The position numbers and the translations under genes were made by a program. Source: Bathynomus jamesi (lineage: Eukaryota > Arthropoda > Malacostraca > Isopoda > Cirolanidae). Taken from it: DNA of 64,000 nucleotides. Positions 56,443-64,000 of this stretch are shown here, one piece after another. The notes under the pieces were generated by a model. The model did not search any database and had not been told where the DNA came from. It worked only from the letters and a program-made list of their open reading frames with translations. Where the stretch lies: positions 124,001 to 188,000 of the forward strand of contig JAJOZX010005624.1 of NCBI GenBank assembly GCA_023014485.1. The letters are read 5' to 3'. Position 1 is the first letter of the stretch. Each line of letters begins with the position of its first letter.

Positions 56443-57006
56443 TATGGAAAATTTGGGAGTACCGAAATGGAAGACCCACCTAATCTTGGATAAGCCATAT
56501 TGACATTAAAATAAATAATAATAATAAAAAATAACTCAGAAGGAGAACATGAACTCTTGCTGAGAAAAATTAAAAAGACACCAACGAAGAAACAAATATG
56601 GGATGAAAAGAAAAAAAGATCCCATGGCTAGAAATAGCAACACGGTTTTAAGAAGAAGAAGAAAAAGATCGGATAAGCAGAATAACAGGGCGAGAAGCTG
56701 AATAAGCATAAGCGGATTAAGCATAAGCAGCGACGGAAAAAGCCGGAATAAAAATGTTTTAGTGGTGTCAAGAGATAAAATTCATAACAGTTTCAAGGTA
56801 AGAAGTTCATAAATTTCCCTTCGGTTATTAAATTTAGGTTAAATAAGCTGACATTTCAGCTGTAATTGTTTAACAAAAGAGTATGGAAGTCCTGTTTATG
56901 GACAAATAGTTAGGCTGGTTCATCTTTGGCCTAGGTCTTCCATCTTCAACATAGCCTAGGTTGTGTTTAGGCTACTCTGGTTGGAGCAGGACCTATTTTT
57001 TCCATA
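56443..57006 (+). repeat. BEL/Pao 3' LTR
   Basis: Begins TATGG and ends CCATA; same length as the 5' LTR and nearly identical. No clear polypurine tract directly precedes it: the adjacent bases are 'ggctggccccaatg'. Confidence 0.95.
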
Positions 57007-57011
57007 ATGAC

Positions 57012-57696
57012 AGATGATGCGAAATTCGAAACACAAATCCGATAGCGATAAATAAAGCAAAAAGAGTCGCCGGACAGGTTCTAAGAACGTTCAAGAGAAG
57101 GAACAGGACAGTAATGATTCCCCTGCTAAAAAACACTGATTATACCAAAACTTGAATACTGCTCAGTTTTGACGTCCCCATATAAAAAGAAGAAGAAACT
57201 AATAAACTAGAAGAAACGCAAAGGCATTTCACAGCCAAGATTGATGGCTGCAAAGAACTCAACTACTGGGAAAGACTACATAAACTAAATCTGTACTCAC
57301 TGGAAAGAAGAAGAGAGAGGTACATCAATCTACATATGGAAAATGATCGAAAAACTGGTACCAAACCTAAAACTAAACCCAATTACCATTCAAACAACAC
57401 TGGAAAATAGGAAAGGCAAAATGTGTAGTGTTCCCAAATTAAAAGCACGACAAGGGATCTCCTCAACCCTGAAGGAAAATAGCTTGGTTGTCAGGGGGCC
57501 AAGACTGTTCAACCAGCTTCCTAAGGACCTCAGAAACGTAACGGGGGTCAAAGTTGAAGTCTTCAAGAAAAGACTGGATGCCTGGCTCAGGACAGTACCA
57601 GATGAGCCGGGCGTGCCTGGCTATGTACGGTGGAGAGCGCAAGAAAGTAACTCGCTCTCCACCAGGCCAGACCTAGAGGCGGGGCCACCAGCTTGA
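57012..57696 (+). pseudogene. LINE copy 2, post-RT and C-terminal part
   Basis: Continues the LINE protein after the BEL insertion: 'TFKRRNRTVMIPLL', 'PKLEYCSVLTSPYKK', 'CKELNYWERLHKLNLYSLE', then, after frameshifts near 57135-57330, 57343-57696 with 'LFNQLPKDLRNVTGVKVEVF' and 'KRLDAWLRTVPDE' to a stop. Confidence 0.85.
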
Positions 57697-57748
57697 CCTC
57701 CGTGTGAAGAGAGACCAACACACGAAACAACATAAGGTTCATAAGGTA

Positions 57749-58112
57749 AGGTATCGTGACACGACAATTGGGCGCAGGACAAATGAGCGCGACAAATGAA
57801 CGCCGACAATTGAGCGCCAAGACAAAAGAGTGCAAGATAAAAGACCGCAAAACAAGTGAGCGAGAGCAAGCAAATAAAAACTGGATAAAAGAAACAAAAT
57901 AAGCTTGAACAAATATTTATTAAGGATGTTAAAAAAACAATATTTATTTAGGATGTTAAAAATAATGTAGTTAGGTTAGGTTAGGTTATTGTTTTGCGCT
58001 CTATTTCTTGCGCTTTATTTGTCTTGGCGCTTATTTGTCTTGGCGCTCATTTGTCGGCACTCATTTGTCCTGCGCTCATAAGTCCTGCGCTCATAATATC
58101 AGGGCTCCTATG
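57749..58112. repeat. Fold-back element built from a GCGC-ACAAATGA tandem repeat
   Basis: Left arm: repeats of 'ggacaaatgagcgc' type at 15-17 bp spacing (57770-57865). Right arm: the inverted set 'gcgctcatttgtc' type (57998-58090), in the matching order. Centre contains two 'aacaatatttatt...aggatgtt' copies and 'taggttaggttagg'. No coding. Confidence 0.8.
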
Positions 58113-58149
58113 TATTCTTGTTTTTGCTTTACAGTACCAAATATAATAA

Positions 58150-58370
58150 TAAATTAAATTGAATGCCCGGTTAGGTCAAACTGTACGCCCTGACGATTGG
58201 TTAGGTTAAGTCGTAATATTTTCGTTAGTTTTAATGTTTATTTGATTAGGTATACGCGGACAAAGTTGGGGAACGCAAACTACACTAGGATAATGTAGGG
58301 GAACGTAAACTACACTAGGCACCACAGGGGGACGTAAACTACACTTGCTCCCTACTTTTTTCACAAGCCT
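58150..58370. repeat. Right half of the split fold-back
   Basis: 'gacgattggttaggttaagt', 'attttcgttagttttaa' and three units of 'ggggaacgtaaactacacta' type (58271-58345), inverted relative to 47941-48113. Confidence 0.7.
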
Positions 58371-58849
58371 TGCTCGATTGACAACATATATGATATATCT
58401 AATATTAATATGATAAAATCTTGTTTATCCATTAAATCACAATCATTTTGAAACAAATGAACAATCTTGGCAAGTATCACTTCTCAGGGAAAGTACTTTT
58501 ATCAGGATCAGATGTTCACTAAAAATCAGGAAAAATGCCGAAAGTAACTATTGAAGTAATTAGTAACTATTTAATTTGTGGCAGTAAACTAGTAACTATA
58601 CTTACTTAAAAAAACGTAACTCAGCACTGTATATACTGTGAATAAACTTCTCTTTTCAAATAAAATGTCCCAAAGAAACTACTAATTACATAGAACTAAA
58701 AGAAAAATTAAATACATTTTTTCCCATCCTTAATATGTCTGATGTCTGGAATACATTTCATTCGATGTCTGCAATCTAACTTTTGTAAAGTTCAACTTAC
58801 GTTTTTCACTTTACAATTTACAGTGGTACTTTATAAGTAAATAATTTGG

Positions 58850-59046
58850 ACACCTGAAGATCAGGGCCCCAGCCTTCGTTAGTTAGCCTTATAAGGATAA
58901 CTAACGAAAATATCAGGACTTAAGCTAACCAATCGTTAGGTCAACTTTACGCCTGACGATTGGTTAGGTTAAGTCGTGATATTTTCGTTAGTTAGCCTTA
59001 TAAGGCTAACTAAAGAAGGCTGGGGGCCCTGATCTTCAGGTGATCC
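58850..59046. repeat. Fold-back element with 10 bp target duplication
   Basis: Arms 'acctgaagatcagggcccc' and complement extend through 'cttcgttagttagcc' and 'aactaacgaaaatatcag' to a centre near 58945. AATAATTTGG occurs at 58840-58849 and 59047-59056. The 9-10 bp duplication suits MULE-type elements. Confidence 0.75.
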
Positions 59047-59056
59047 AATAATTTGG

Positions 59057-59733
59057 TTAAAGACAGTTGAAAACTGTTCTTAAAACAAATCTTTGTAACT
59101 TAGAAATTTTTTATGAAAATGTACACTTCGGGATTTCAATGTGATATAAATAATTATCTTATTTAAAAGACTTTTAATTACAAAATATGTAATTATTCCA
59201 CTAAAAGTAAAATTATCCAAATTAATAATTTATAATAAAATTGTTCTCCATAAATTATTTAATGTTAATTTGTATTAGTTAACGGTTTGTTAGTTAGTGT
59301 TATACAGTAAATACTGTGCTTTGAGTTTATGGAACCGAATTATTTAATAATTACTGAAAAGCTTTTTTTTTCAGTTTTTTATCGTTCCAACAAAGATTAT
59401 CTGTATCTAGTTGTCCACATTCGAATTTATAACAAAAGATTTTGAAGAGAAAATTTTAAGGCAGTGAGATCTTAACAGTTTACTTTAAGCTCACGAACCA
59501 CTTAGATTTTGAGTGCAGCTTCACAAATTGGTTTCACTGGTTTTGGATACAGTGAAGCTCAAAATTTTGATGGCTGTGGTATTTTTACAAATCCTGGTCT
59601 CTTTTCTCGACTTCATAAAGAGTATAAATTTGTGTACAGTCGTGGCCTAACTAGGTATAGGACGGCTTTGGTTCCAACAATTTAGTTTTAGGTTTAGTTT
59701 CTTGCGCTTTTGCGTAATTCTTCTTCTTCTTCT
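59057..59733. other. Unassigned AT-rich DNA
   Basis: No gene or repeat recognised; ends in a (CTT)n run at 59719-59735. Confidence 0.4.
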
Positions 59734-60526
59734 TCTATACTATAAAAAGGCAGTCCTGTTCGTCCGTCTGTCTGTAAACACCATGTATTTACTCAGTGCC
59801 GGGATTAGCGAAGTAACTTTTTATTAGTAATACTGTTAGCGCCGCTAATTTCAAAATTGTCAGCGAATTTTTCAAAACCACTTGTACTTAAAATTTGGTT
59901 CGCCGACTGCAATCTCCATTTAAAAAAACGGAGGCAACACTAACTGCAAGTTGATCATGATATCAGCATGTAGAGGTTGTAAGCTGCAACTTGTTGGACA
60001 GACTCTGTATATCCACTGCTCTGCTTGTAGCAAAACATGTTTTTGCCTGTTACGGACGGAAGGCAGAACATAGTATATAAATGGGGTGGTTTCAGAAAAA
60101 TTCAGCGACAAAATTAGCGTTAGTGTTAGCGGCGCTAAATTTTATGTAGCGTTAGTGGCGTTAACTTTAGGAGTTAGTGGGCACAGCACTGCATTTACTA
60201 TTAAGCGACTCTGAACATAGAAATAAATGCGCTTTGTTTGTTTTTCAACTTTTATTCTCGCGCGTTAAGATTTTCATTGCTGCGTTCTTTTCAATTGTTT
60301 GGTCAGTAAAACTATAGAAAAGAACGCAGCAATGAAAATCTTAAGTTTCACATCCGAACCCATTGTATCAAGATTTGTGAAACTTAAGATTTTCATGGCT
60401 GCGTTTCTTTTGACCGAATACTATGACTACCAGTAATTGGGCGGCCGCAGGCCCTCCAATACTGAGGCCGAAGGCCCCAGCACCGCAGATTTAGCTAAAT
60501 GGGTCCGTAGGGCCCAATTTTGCTAG
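59734..60526 (+). mobile_element. Non-autonomous Helitron
   Basis: 5' end 'tctatactataaaaaggc', a typical Helitron start. 3' end CTAG at 60523-60526, preceded by the hairpin 'gggtccgtagggccc' (60501-60515; six-base stem, GTA loop) about 8 bp upstream. No terminal inverted repeats or target duplication, as expected. It lacks Rep/helicase coding. Inner inverted copies of 'aagattttcat' with 'gctgcgttc' lie at 60260-60420. Confidence 0.75.
59794..60191. mobile_element. hAT MITE nested in the Helitron
   Basis: Ends 'cagtgccgggattagcg' and 'cacagcactg' with subterminal 'ttagcgccgctaa' / 'ttagcggcgctaa'. Flanks tatttact and catttact, one mismatch in 8 bp. Confidence 0.7.
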
Positions 60527-60556
60527 TTATTATTAATTGTTAATTAATTATTATTA

Positions 60557-60563
<7 letters not shown>

Positions 60564-60600
<37 letters not shown>
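60564..60600. repeat. (TA)n microsatellite
   Basis: Left border of the Penelope-like element. Confidence 0.95.
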
Positions 60601-60603
<3 letters not shown>

Positions 60604-61326
60604 CAAAATAATCACGAAAAAAAACGAAACACAGAATGGTGCTCAAGCGCTTTCGTCTAATGACATCCTCGAGAACACTGAAATAAATAACAAGTTCGAG
60701 ACTATATATAGGTCACACTATATATAAGCCACACTATATAATTATAGACTATATATAGGCATTATCTATAAAATTGGTTGTAAACAATGTGATTCCTTTT
60801 ACATTGGACAGACGGGAAAGAATTTGCACGCACGTGTAAAACAGCATCAGTATTCCGTTAGAACGGGACAGTCGTCCAGTGCCCTTTTCGTCCATTTGTC
60901 AGAGTTATCCCACTGTATTGATTGGAATAATGCTTAAATTTTGTTTCACTCAAGCAACATTGTTAATAGAAATATTCTTGAGTCTGCCATTATTAAACTT
61001 ATAAATAATTTTAACATCAGCCAAGACCTTTTTTCGCTTGATCCTGTTGTTTTGAATTCGTTCAGAATGGATTTAGACAAGAGGGGCAAGGTGCTAACTC
61101 TGGTAGTTTTTCCTTATAAATTTGTATACTTCTACAAATTTTATTTTTCTATTTTATTTTTTTTTTATTTTTATTTTTGTGACCTATATATAGTCTCGAA
61201 TTTTTTATTTATTTCAGTGTTCTTTAGGATGTCATTAGACGAAAGTGCTTGAACACCATTCTGTGTTTCCTTTTCCTTCGTGGTTATTTTCATCATATTA
61301 TTCACGTGTTACTTTCGTGAAATAAT

Positions 61327-61329
<3 letters not shown>
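60601..61329 (+). mobile_element. Penelope-like element, internally deleted
   Basis: A GIY-YIG endonuclease remnant lies between inverted end repeats. Left repeat (60601-60715) reads as the complement of the right one (about 61185-61300): 'gtcattagacgaaagcgctt' in the right-hand sense with 'caccattctgtgtttc' after it. (TA)n tracts border both sides. No RT domain remains. Inverted and tandem terminal repeats are known of Penelope-like elements. Confidence 0.75.
60761..61096 (+). pseudogene. Penelope GIY-YIG endonuclease domain
   Basis: Reads 'IIYKIGCKQCDSFYIGQTGK' followed by 'LHARVKQHQYSVRTG', 'ALFVHLSELSHCIDW', a single in-frame TAA at 60936-60938, then 'NRNILESAIIKLI' and 'LFSLDPVVLNSF'. 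The GIY (YKI) and YIG (FYIG) strands, the Arg of the helix, the Cys pair and His residues typical of Penelope endonucleases, and the distal Glu are visible. One stop codon disables it. Confidence 0.85.

Positions 61330-61358
<29 letters not shown>
61330..61358. repeat. (TA)n microsatellite
   Basis: Right border of the Penelope-like element and left border of the SINE. Confidence 0.95.
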
Positions 61359-61359
<1 letters not shown>

Positions 61360-61665
61360 CTCCTCGGTGTGTAGTGGTTAGCGTCGTTGACTACGAATCC
61401 ATCAGCACCGCGATCGTGACCGGTGACGGCAGGCGGCGCGCAGCAAAACCCAGCTGTTCATCCTTCCACACGAAAAAAACTGGTTGATAGATAAATGGAT
61501 ACCCTGGGTAGCCTCGTGGTCAAGACGCTGGACTGCTGTTGGGGCGTGGTTCGGATTCCATGTCAAACTGTAGGTCTAAGGCGGAGTGATAAGCTTGACC
61601 TTCGTCAGAATGAACAATTCGGGCGGAAGCAAAAACCAAGGTTATAACCAACCAAGGTTATATTG
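61359..61665 (+). repeat. tRNA-derived SINE, two heads, LINE-like tail
   Basis: First tRNA-like head at 61362-61440 with A box 'tgtagtggttagcgtc'; second at 61501-61562 with A box 'tagcctcgtggtcaagac' and B box 'gtggttcggattcca'. The 3' part 'gataagcttgaccttcgtca' and a tail of 'ccaaggttataac' repeats match the 3' end of the LINE copies ('acaagcttgaccttcacaaa' at 1421; 'ccagcttgacctccgtgtg' at 57689). Confidence 0.7.
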
Positions 61666-62311
61666 TATAAAATATCCAAGGACTTTTGACCTCAACGAAA
61701 AATTTCTTTACATTGATAGTTGGAAGTGAATTAACTGAATTATATATTCTAATAATAATAATAATTATGCTCGCTGGTGCATTCTATACTCTTTGATCAA
61801 CTTCTGCCAACCGTTACCAATTACATGTAGAAAATTCACTTTCTCTAAACGTATCCACTGAGAATGAAAGGAATCGCTCTTGCAGTAAATTTCCAAAAGT
61901 AAAACGATAAGTTTCAAAATACATTATGATAATAAAAACATCGAAACTGTTGAGGGAAATAAACTCTCTCTATAGAGTGGGTTTTATTATCATAATTTGA
62001 CCTTCACGTAGAAAAGTGGTTTTTTGCATTCAAAATACATCGTTCGATTCGCAAATGTGATAAACAGAGGTTTGAAAGCTTGACATTCTTATTTGATTTT
62101 TAAACTTCACATCATTTATTCGGTCTCACGCGGTATAAATTATCTTATTATTTTCAATTTAAGGAATTACCATGATGAACGTTTCAAATACAGGATCAGA
62201 AATAACAAAAACAGAAGGATCTGTGTAAATTAAGTTAAAACGATATTAATAGAAAATAAAATGAATACATTTGGAAAACTTTTATGTTCTTTTTCCAGGT
62301 GTGTGTGCGTG
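61666..62311. other. Unassigned AT-rich DNA with one hairpin
   Basis: 'attatgataataaaa' (about 61924) and 'ttttattatcataat' (about 61983) form a 15 bp stem. No coding seen. Confidence 0.4.

Positions 62312-62370
<59 letters not shown>
62312..62370. repeat. (TA)n microsatellite
   Basis: Two TA runs separated by a single TT; left border of palindromic locus 2. Confidence 0.95.
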
Positions 62371-62372
<2 letters not shown>

Positions 62373-63903
62373 GAATGAACTCAGAATGGTTCCCTGAGTT
62401 TTTATGATACACACAGACCGTGCATGGAACAAGGAACTCTTCTGGGATAATTAAATCCACTATAGTTCGAATAAGTAATGGTAAATGACAAATACCATAG
62501 TTTTTCTTTTCATGATGCAAGCCCGACGTGGGCAACGGGTCTCTCGCAAAGAGGTCCCATAAATATAGCTTCCCTCACAGCTATCTGCAAAGCAGACAGG
62601 ATCCAGAATCCAACTATGGTATTTGTCATTTACCATTACTTATTCGGACTATAGTGGATTTAATTATCCCAGAAGAGTTCCTTGCTCTGTGCAGTTCTGG
62701 TCGCCACCCTCAGGAAAGATATTGAGAGGCTGGAGCGAGTGCAGGCGAGGCCACAAAGTTAATCCCTTCCGTTAGGCATATGGGCTACAATCGACGGTTA
62801 CGCGCCCTGAACTTGTTTTCGCTTGAAACTCGGAGGCTGCGTGGACAACTGATCGAGGTTTTCAAGCTCTTACGGGGTTAAACGATGTCGATTTTAGAAG
62901 TATGTTTAGTTTAAATGATAACCCAACTCGCAACAATGGTTGGAAGTTGGATTTGAAACGGTTTAGGACTAATGTGTGGGAATTACTTTACGTATAAGAT
63001 CTGTGACACATGGAACAGGTTACCTTCGGAAGTTGTGAACAGTTCCTCTGTGGATCAGTTCAAGAAAAGGTTAGACGAAATCTTGCACACTGTTTGAGTG
63101 TGTAAAGACATTTAGGACCTCAGTCTGCGGAAATTTCTTTTCCTATAAAATAGTTAAATATAGAGCTATTTATATTCTCCACTTTCCTGTAAAATTTCCT
63201 TGGCTACTTTTCCAGGGTCAAGGTATTTTCTTCAACCTTTTTCCGTACCTGCCTCTGGCAGGGAGGGAGCGGAGGGTGGGGAGAGAGCCTTCTACTTTTC
63301 TATCCAGTTTTCTACTACTGCTAGGATAGTTGAAAGAAAAATAAACTTTCACAAAATTTTCCCTGGCACCCGTTGCCATTGGTACCTCCTCGGTATGGGC
63401 TGCAAGGCCTTTTGAGGTACTTCTTTTCCTTGTAACTCCTTGTGCGTATCATAAAAAACTCAGGGAACCATTCTGAGTCATTCCCATCATGAAACGGACA
63501 TTTATGTGCCTTGAAAAGTGGACGCTCAATTCTGCAGTTGAGGTTTAAGTTTTGGTTTTGGCAAAATATAATAGTTACCCCTTTTCTTTGATTTATTCAA
63601 TCCGACGTGAATGCAACGAGTCTTTTACTTATATTGAGGTTCTAAATGTAGTGGGGCTAGGCTGCTTTAAACCCTAGATCCATGTCCCAAAGCTGGATCC
63701 TGTCTGCTTTGCAGATAGCTGGTGAGGGAAGCTATATTTATGGGACCTTTTGCGAGAGACCCGTTGCCCACGTCGGGCTTACATCATGAAAAAGAAAAAC
63801 TAGGTATTTGTCATTTACCATTACTTATTCGGACTATAGTGGATTTAATTATCCCAGAAGAGTTCCTTGTTCCATGCACGGTCTGTGTGTATCATATATA
63901 TAT
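62371..63903. repeat. Palindromic array of the 454 bp unit (locus 2)
   Basis: Same architecture as 21836-23388: a left unit (62371-62605) in one direction, then inverted partial and nearly full units (62606-62684 and 63446-63890), bordered by (TA)n. The right end stops at 'gtctgtgtgtatcatata', the same place as locus 1 ('gtctgtgtttaacatata'), while the left end has about 35 extra bases including the hairpin 'ctcagaatggttccctgag'. A CR1 fragment occupies 62685-63445. It has diverged from locus 1 mainly at CpG sites. Confidence 0.75.
62685..63445 (+). mobile_element. CR1 LINE 3' end inside palindromic locus 2
   Basis: Frames give 'TLRKDIERLERVQAR', 'LIPSVRHMGYNRRLRALNLF', 'SLETRRLRGQLIEVFKLLRG', 'ICDTWNRLPSEVVNSSSVDQ' and 'FKKRLDEILHTV', the classical C-terminus of CR1 RT, with a one-base loss near 62753 and another near 62980. 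A 3' UTR of about 350 bp follows. It replaces about 20 bp of the repeat unit. Confidence 0.85.
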
Positions 63904-64000
63904 ATACACCTCGAAAATACCCAGTACCAGTTACAAACACTGTACAAGTTTCTGAGCGCATTAAACTCGACTTCATGCAAATTCCTTTCGAAGTCTGCAA
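63904..64000. other. Unassigned right edge
   Basis: Nothing recognisable in the last 97 bases. Confidence 0.4.

Larger units (their letters stand above)
49768..57006 (+). mobile_element. BEL/Pao LTR retrotransposon, complete with target duplication
   Basis: Bounded by 564 bp LTRs beginning TATGG and ending CCATA, and by ATGAC on each side (49763-49767, 57007-57011). Internal order gag, protease, RT, RNase H, integrase with a BEL-type C-terminal domain. No envelope-like gene. Three coding lesions are present, but the LTRs are almost identical. It lies in the same direction as the LINE it interrupts. Confidence 0.95.
48161..57745 (+). mobile_element. CR1/Jockey-like LINE copy 2, split by BEL/Pao
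   Basis: 5'-truncated at the TA tract. LINE sequence runs 48161-49767 and resumes 57012-57745 after the LTR element. The 3' end reads 'ccagcttgacctccgtgtg' and a tail with 'aaggttcataaggtaaggta'. The first LINE copy at 1-1475 shares all of this. Confidence 0.9.

Noticed and set aside
49768..57006. Endogenous retrovirus with envelope gene
   Set aside because: Internal domain order and DUF1759/DUF5641-type regions are BEL/Pao; there is no open frame for an envelope between integrase and the 3' LTR.
46742..58629. One 11.9 kb hAT element with ends cagtgcta.../...cagcactg
   Set aside because: Both ends look hAT-like and share gtaactagttac-type repeats, but the 8 bp flanks (ataacact and tatatact) do not match, so they are more likely two separate old hAT ends.

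Overview
The window is eukaryotic, intron-containing, mostly AT-rich and dominated by transposons. Split host genes, BEL/Pao, Penelope-like, I- and CR1-like LINE elements, mariner, hAT and Helitron relatives, many long (TA)n tracts and scattered TTAGG-type motifs (gttaggttaggtt) point to an arthropod; nothing seen fixes the species. No operon, CRISPR array, integron or plasmid feature is present.

Host genes: only two are supported. (1) A PTAR1 homologue (protein prenyltransferase alpha-subunit repeat protein) on the + strand, with exons at 7656-7812 and 12736-13619. Its 4.9 kb intron holds an antisense 4 kb DNA transposon, and its first visible exon carries a reading-frame break. (2) A DIPK1/FAM69-like divergent kinase on the - strand, exons 21149-20928 and 20661-19834; its N-terminal exons are not seen. 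A low-confidence exon candidate lies at 14666-14860.

Layout. 1-1475: 3' end of a CR1/Jockey-like LINE broken by a Tigger/pogo derivative. 1.5-7.5 kb: fold-backs, a hAT-like transposon (copy A), a hAT MITE. 7.6-13.9 kb: PTAR1. 13.9-17.2 kb: MITEs and unassigned AT-rich DNA. 17.2-19.7 kb: tRNA-derived SINE with a third related transposon (copy C) in its tail. 19.8-21.2 kb: kinase gene. 21.8-23.4 kb: a palindromic array of a 454 bp hairpin-rich unit. 23.4-30.0 kb: GC-rich, nearly full-length I-type LINE on the - strand. 30-39 kb: chain of (TA)n tracts alternating with a Penelope-like fragment, transposon copy B, a decayed hAT, a mariner and a nearly intact Tc1. 39-44 kb: nested LINE, pogo and hAT remnants. 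44-48 kb and 57.7-59.1 kb: cluster of fold-back elements sharing a 'ggttaggttaagtcgtgatattttcg'-type arm (cited in parts below). 48.1-57.7 kb: a second copy of the first LINE, split by a 7.2 kb BEL/Pao LTR retrotransposon with 5 bp target duplication and almost identical LTRs. 59.7-60.5 kb: non-autonomous Helitron containing a hAT MITE. 60.6-61.3 kb: a Penelope-like element with GIY-YIG domain. 61.4-61.7 kb: SINE heads whose 3' tail matches the local LINE. 62.4-63.9 kb: second palindromic 454 bp-unit locus carrying a CR1 3' end.

Most promising for novelty: the related transposase group of copies A, B and C; the palindromic 454 bp units, whose asymmetric ends recall Penelope-type terminal repeats; the long-TIR element in the PTAR1 intron; the fold-back cluster; and the SINE/LINE tail pair. 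All positions were read by eye without alignment software, so element edges are good to a few bases where a target duplication is given and otherwise approximate.
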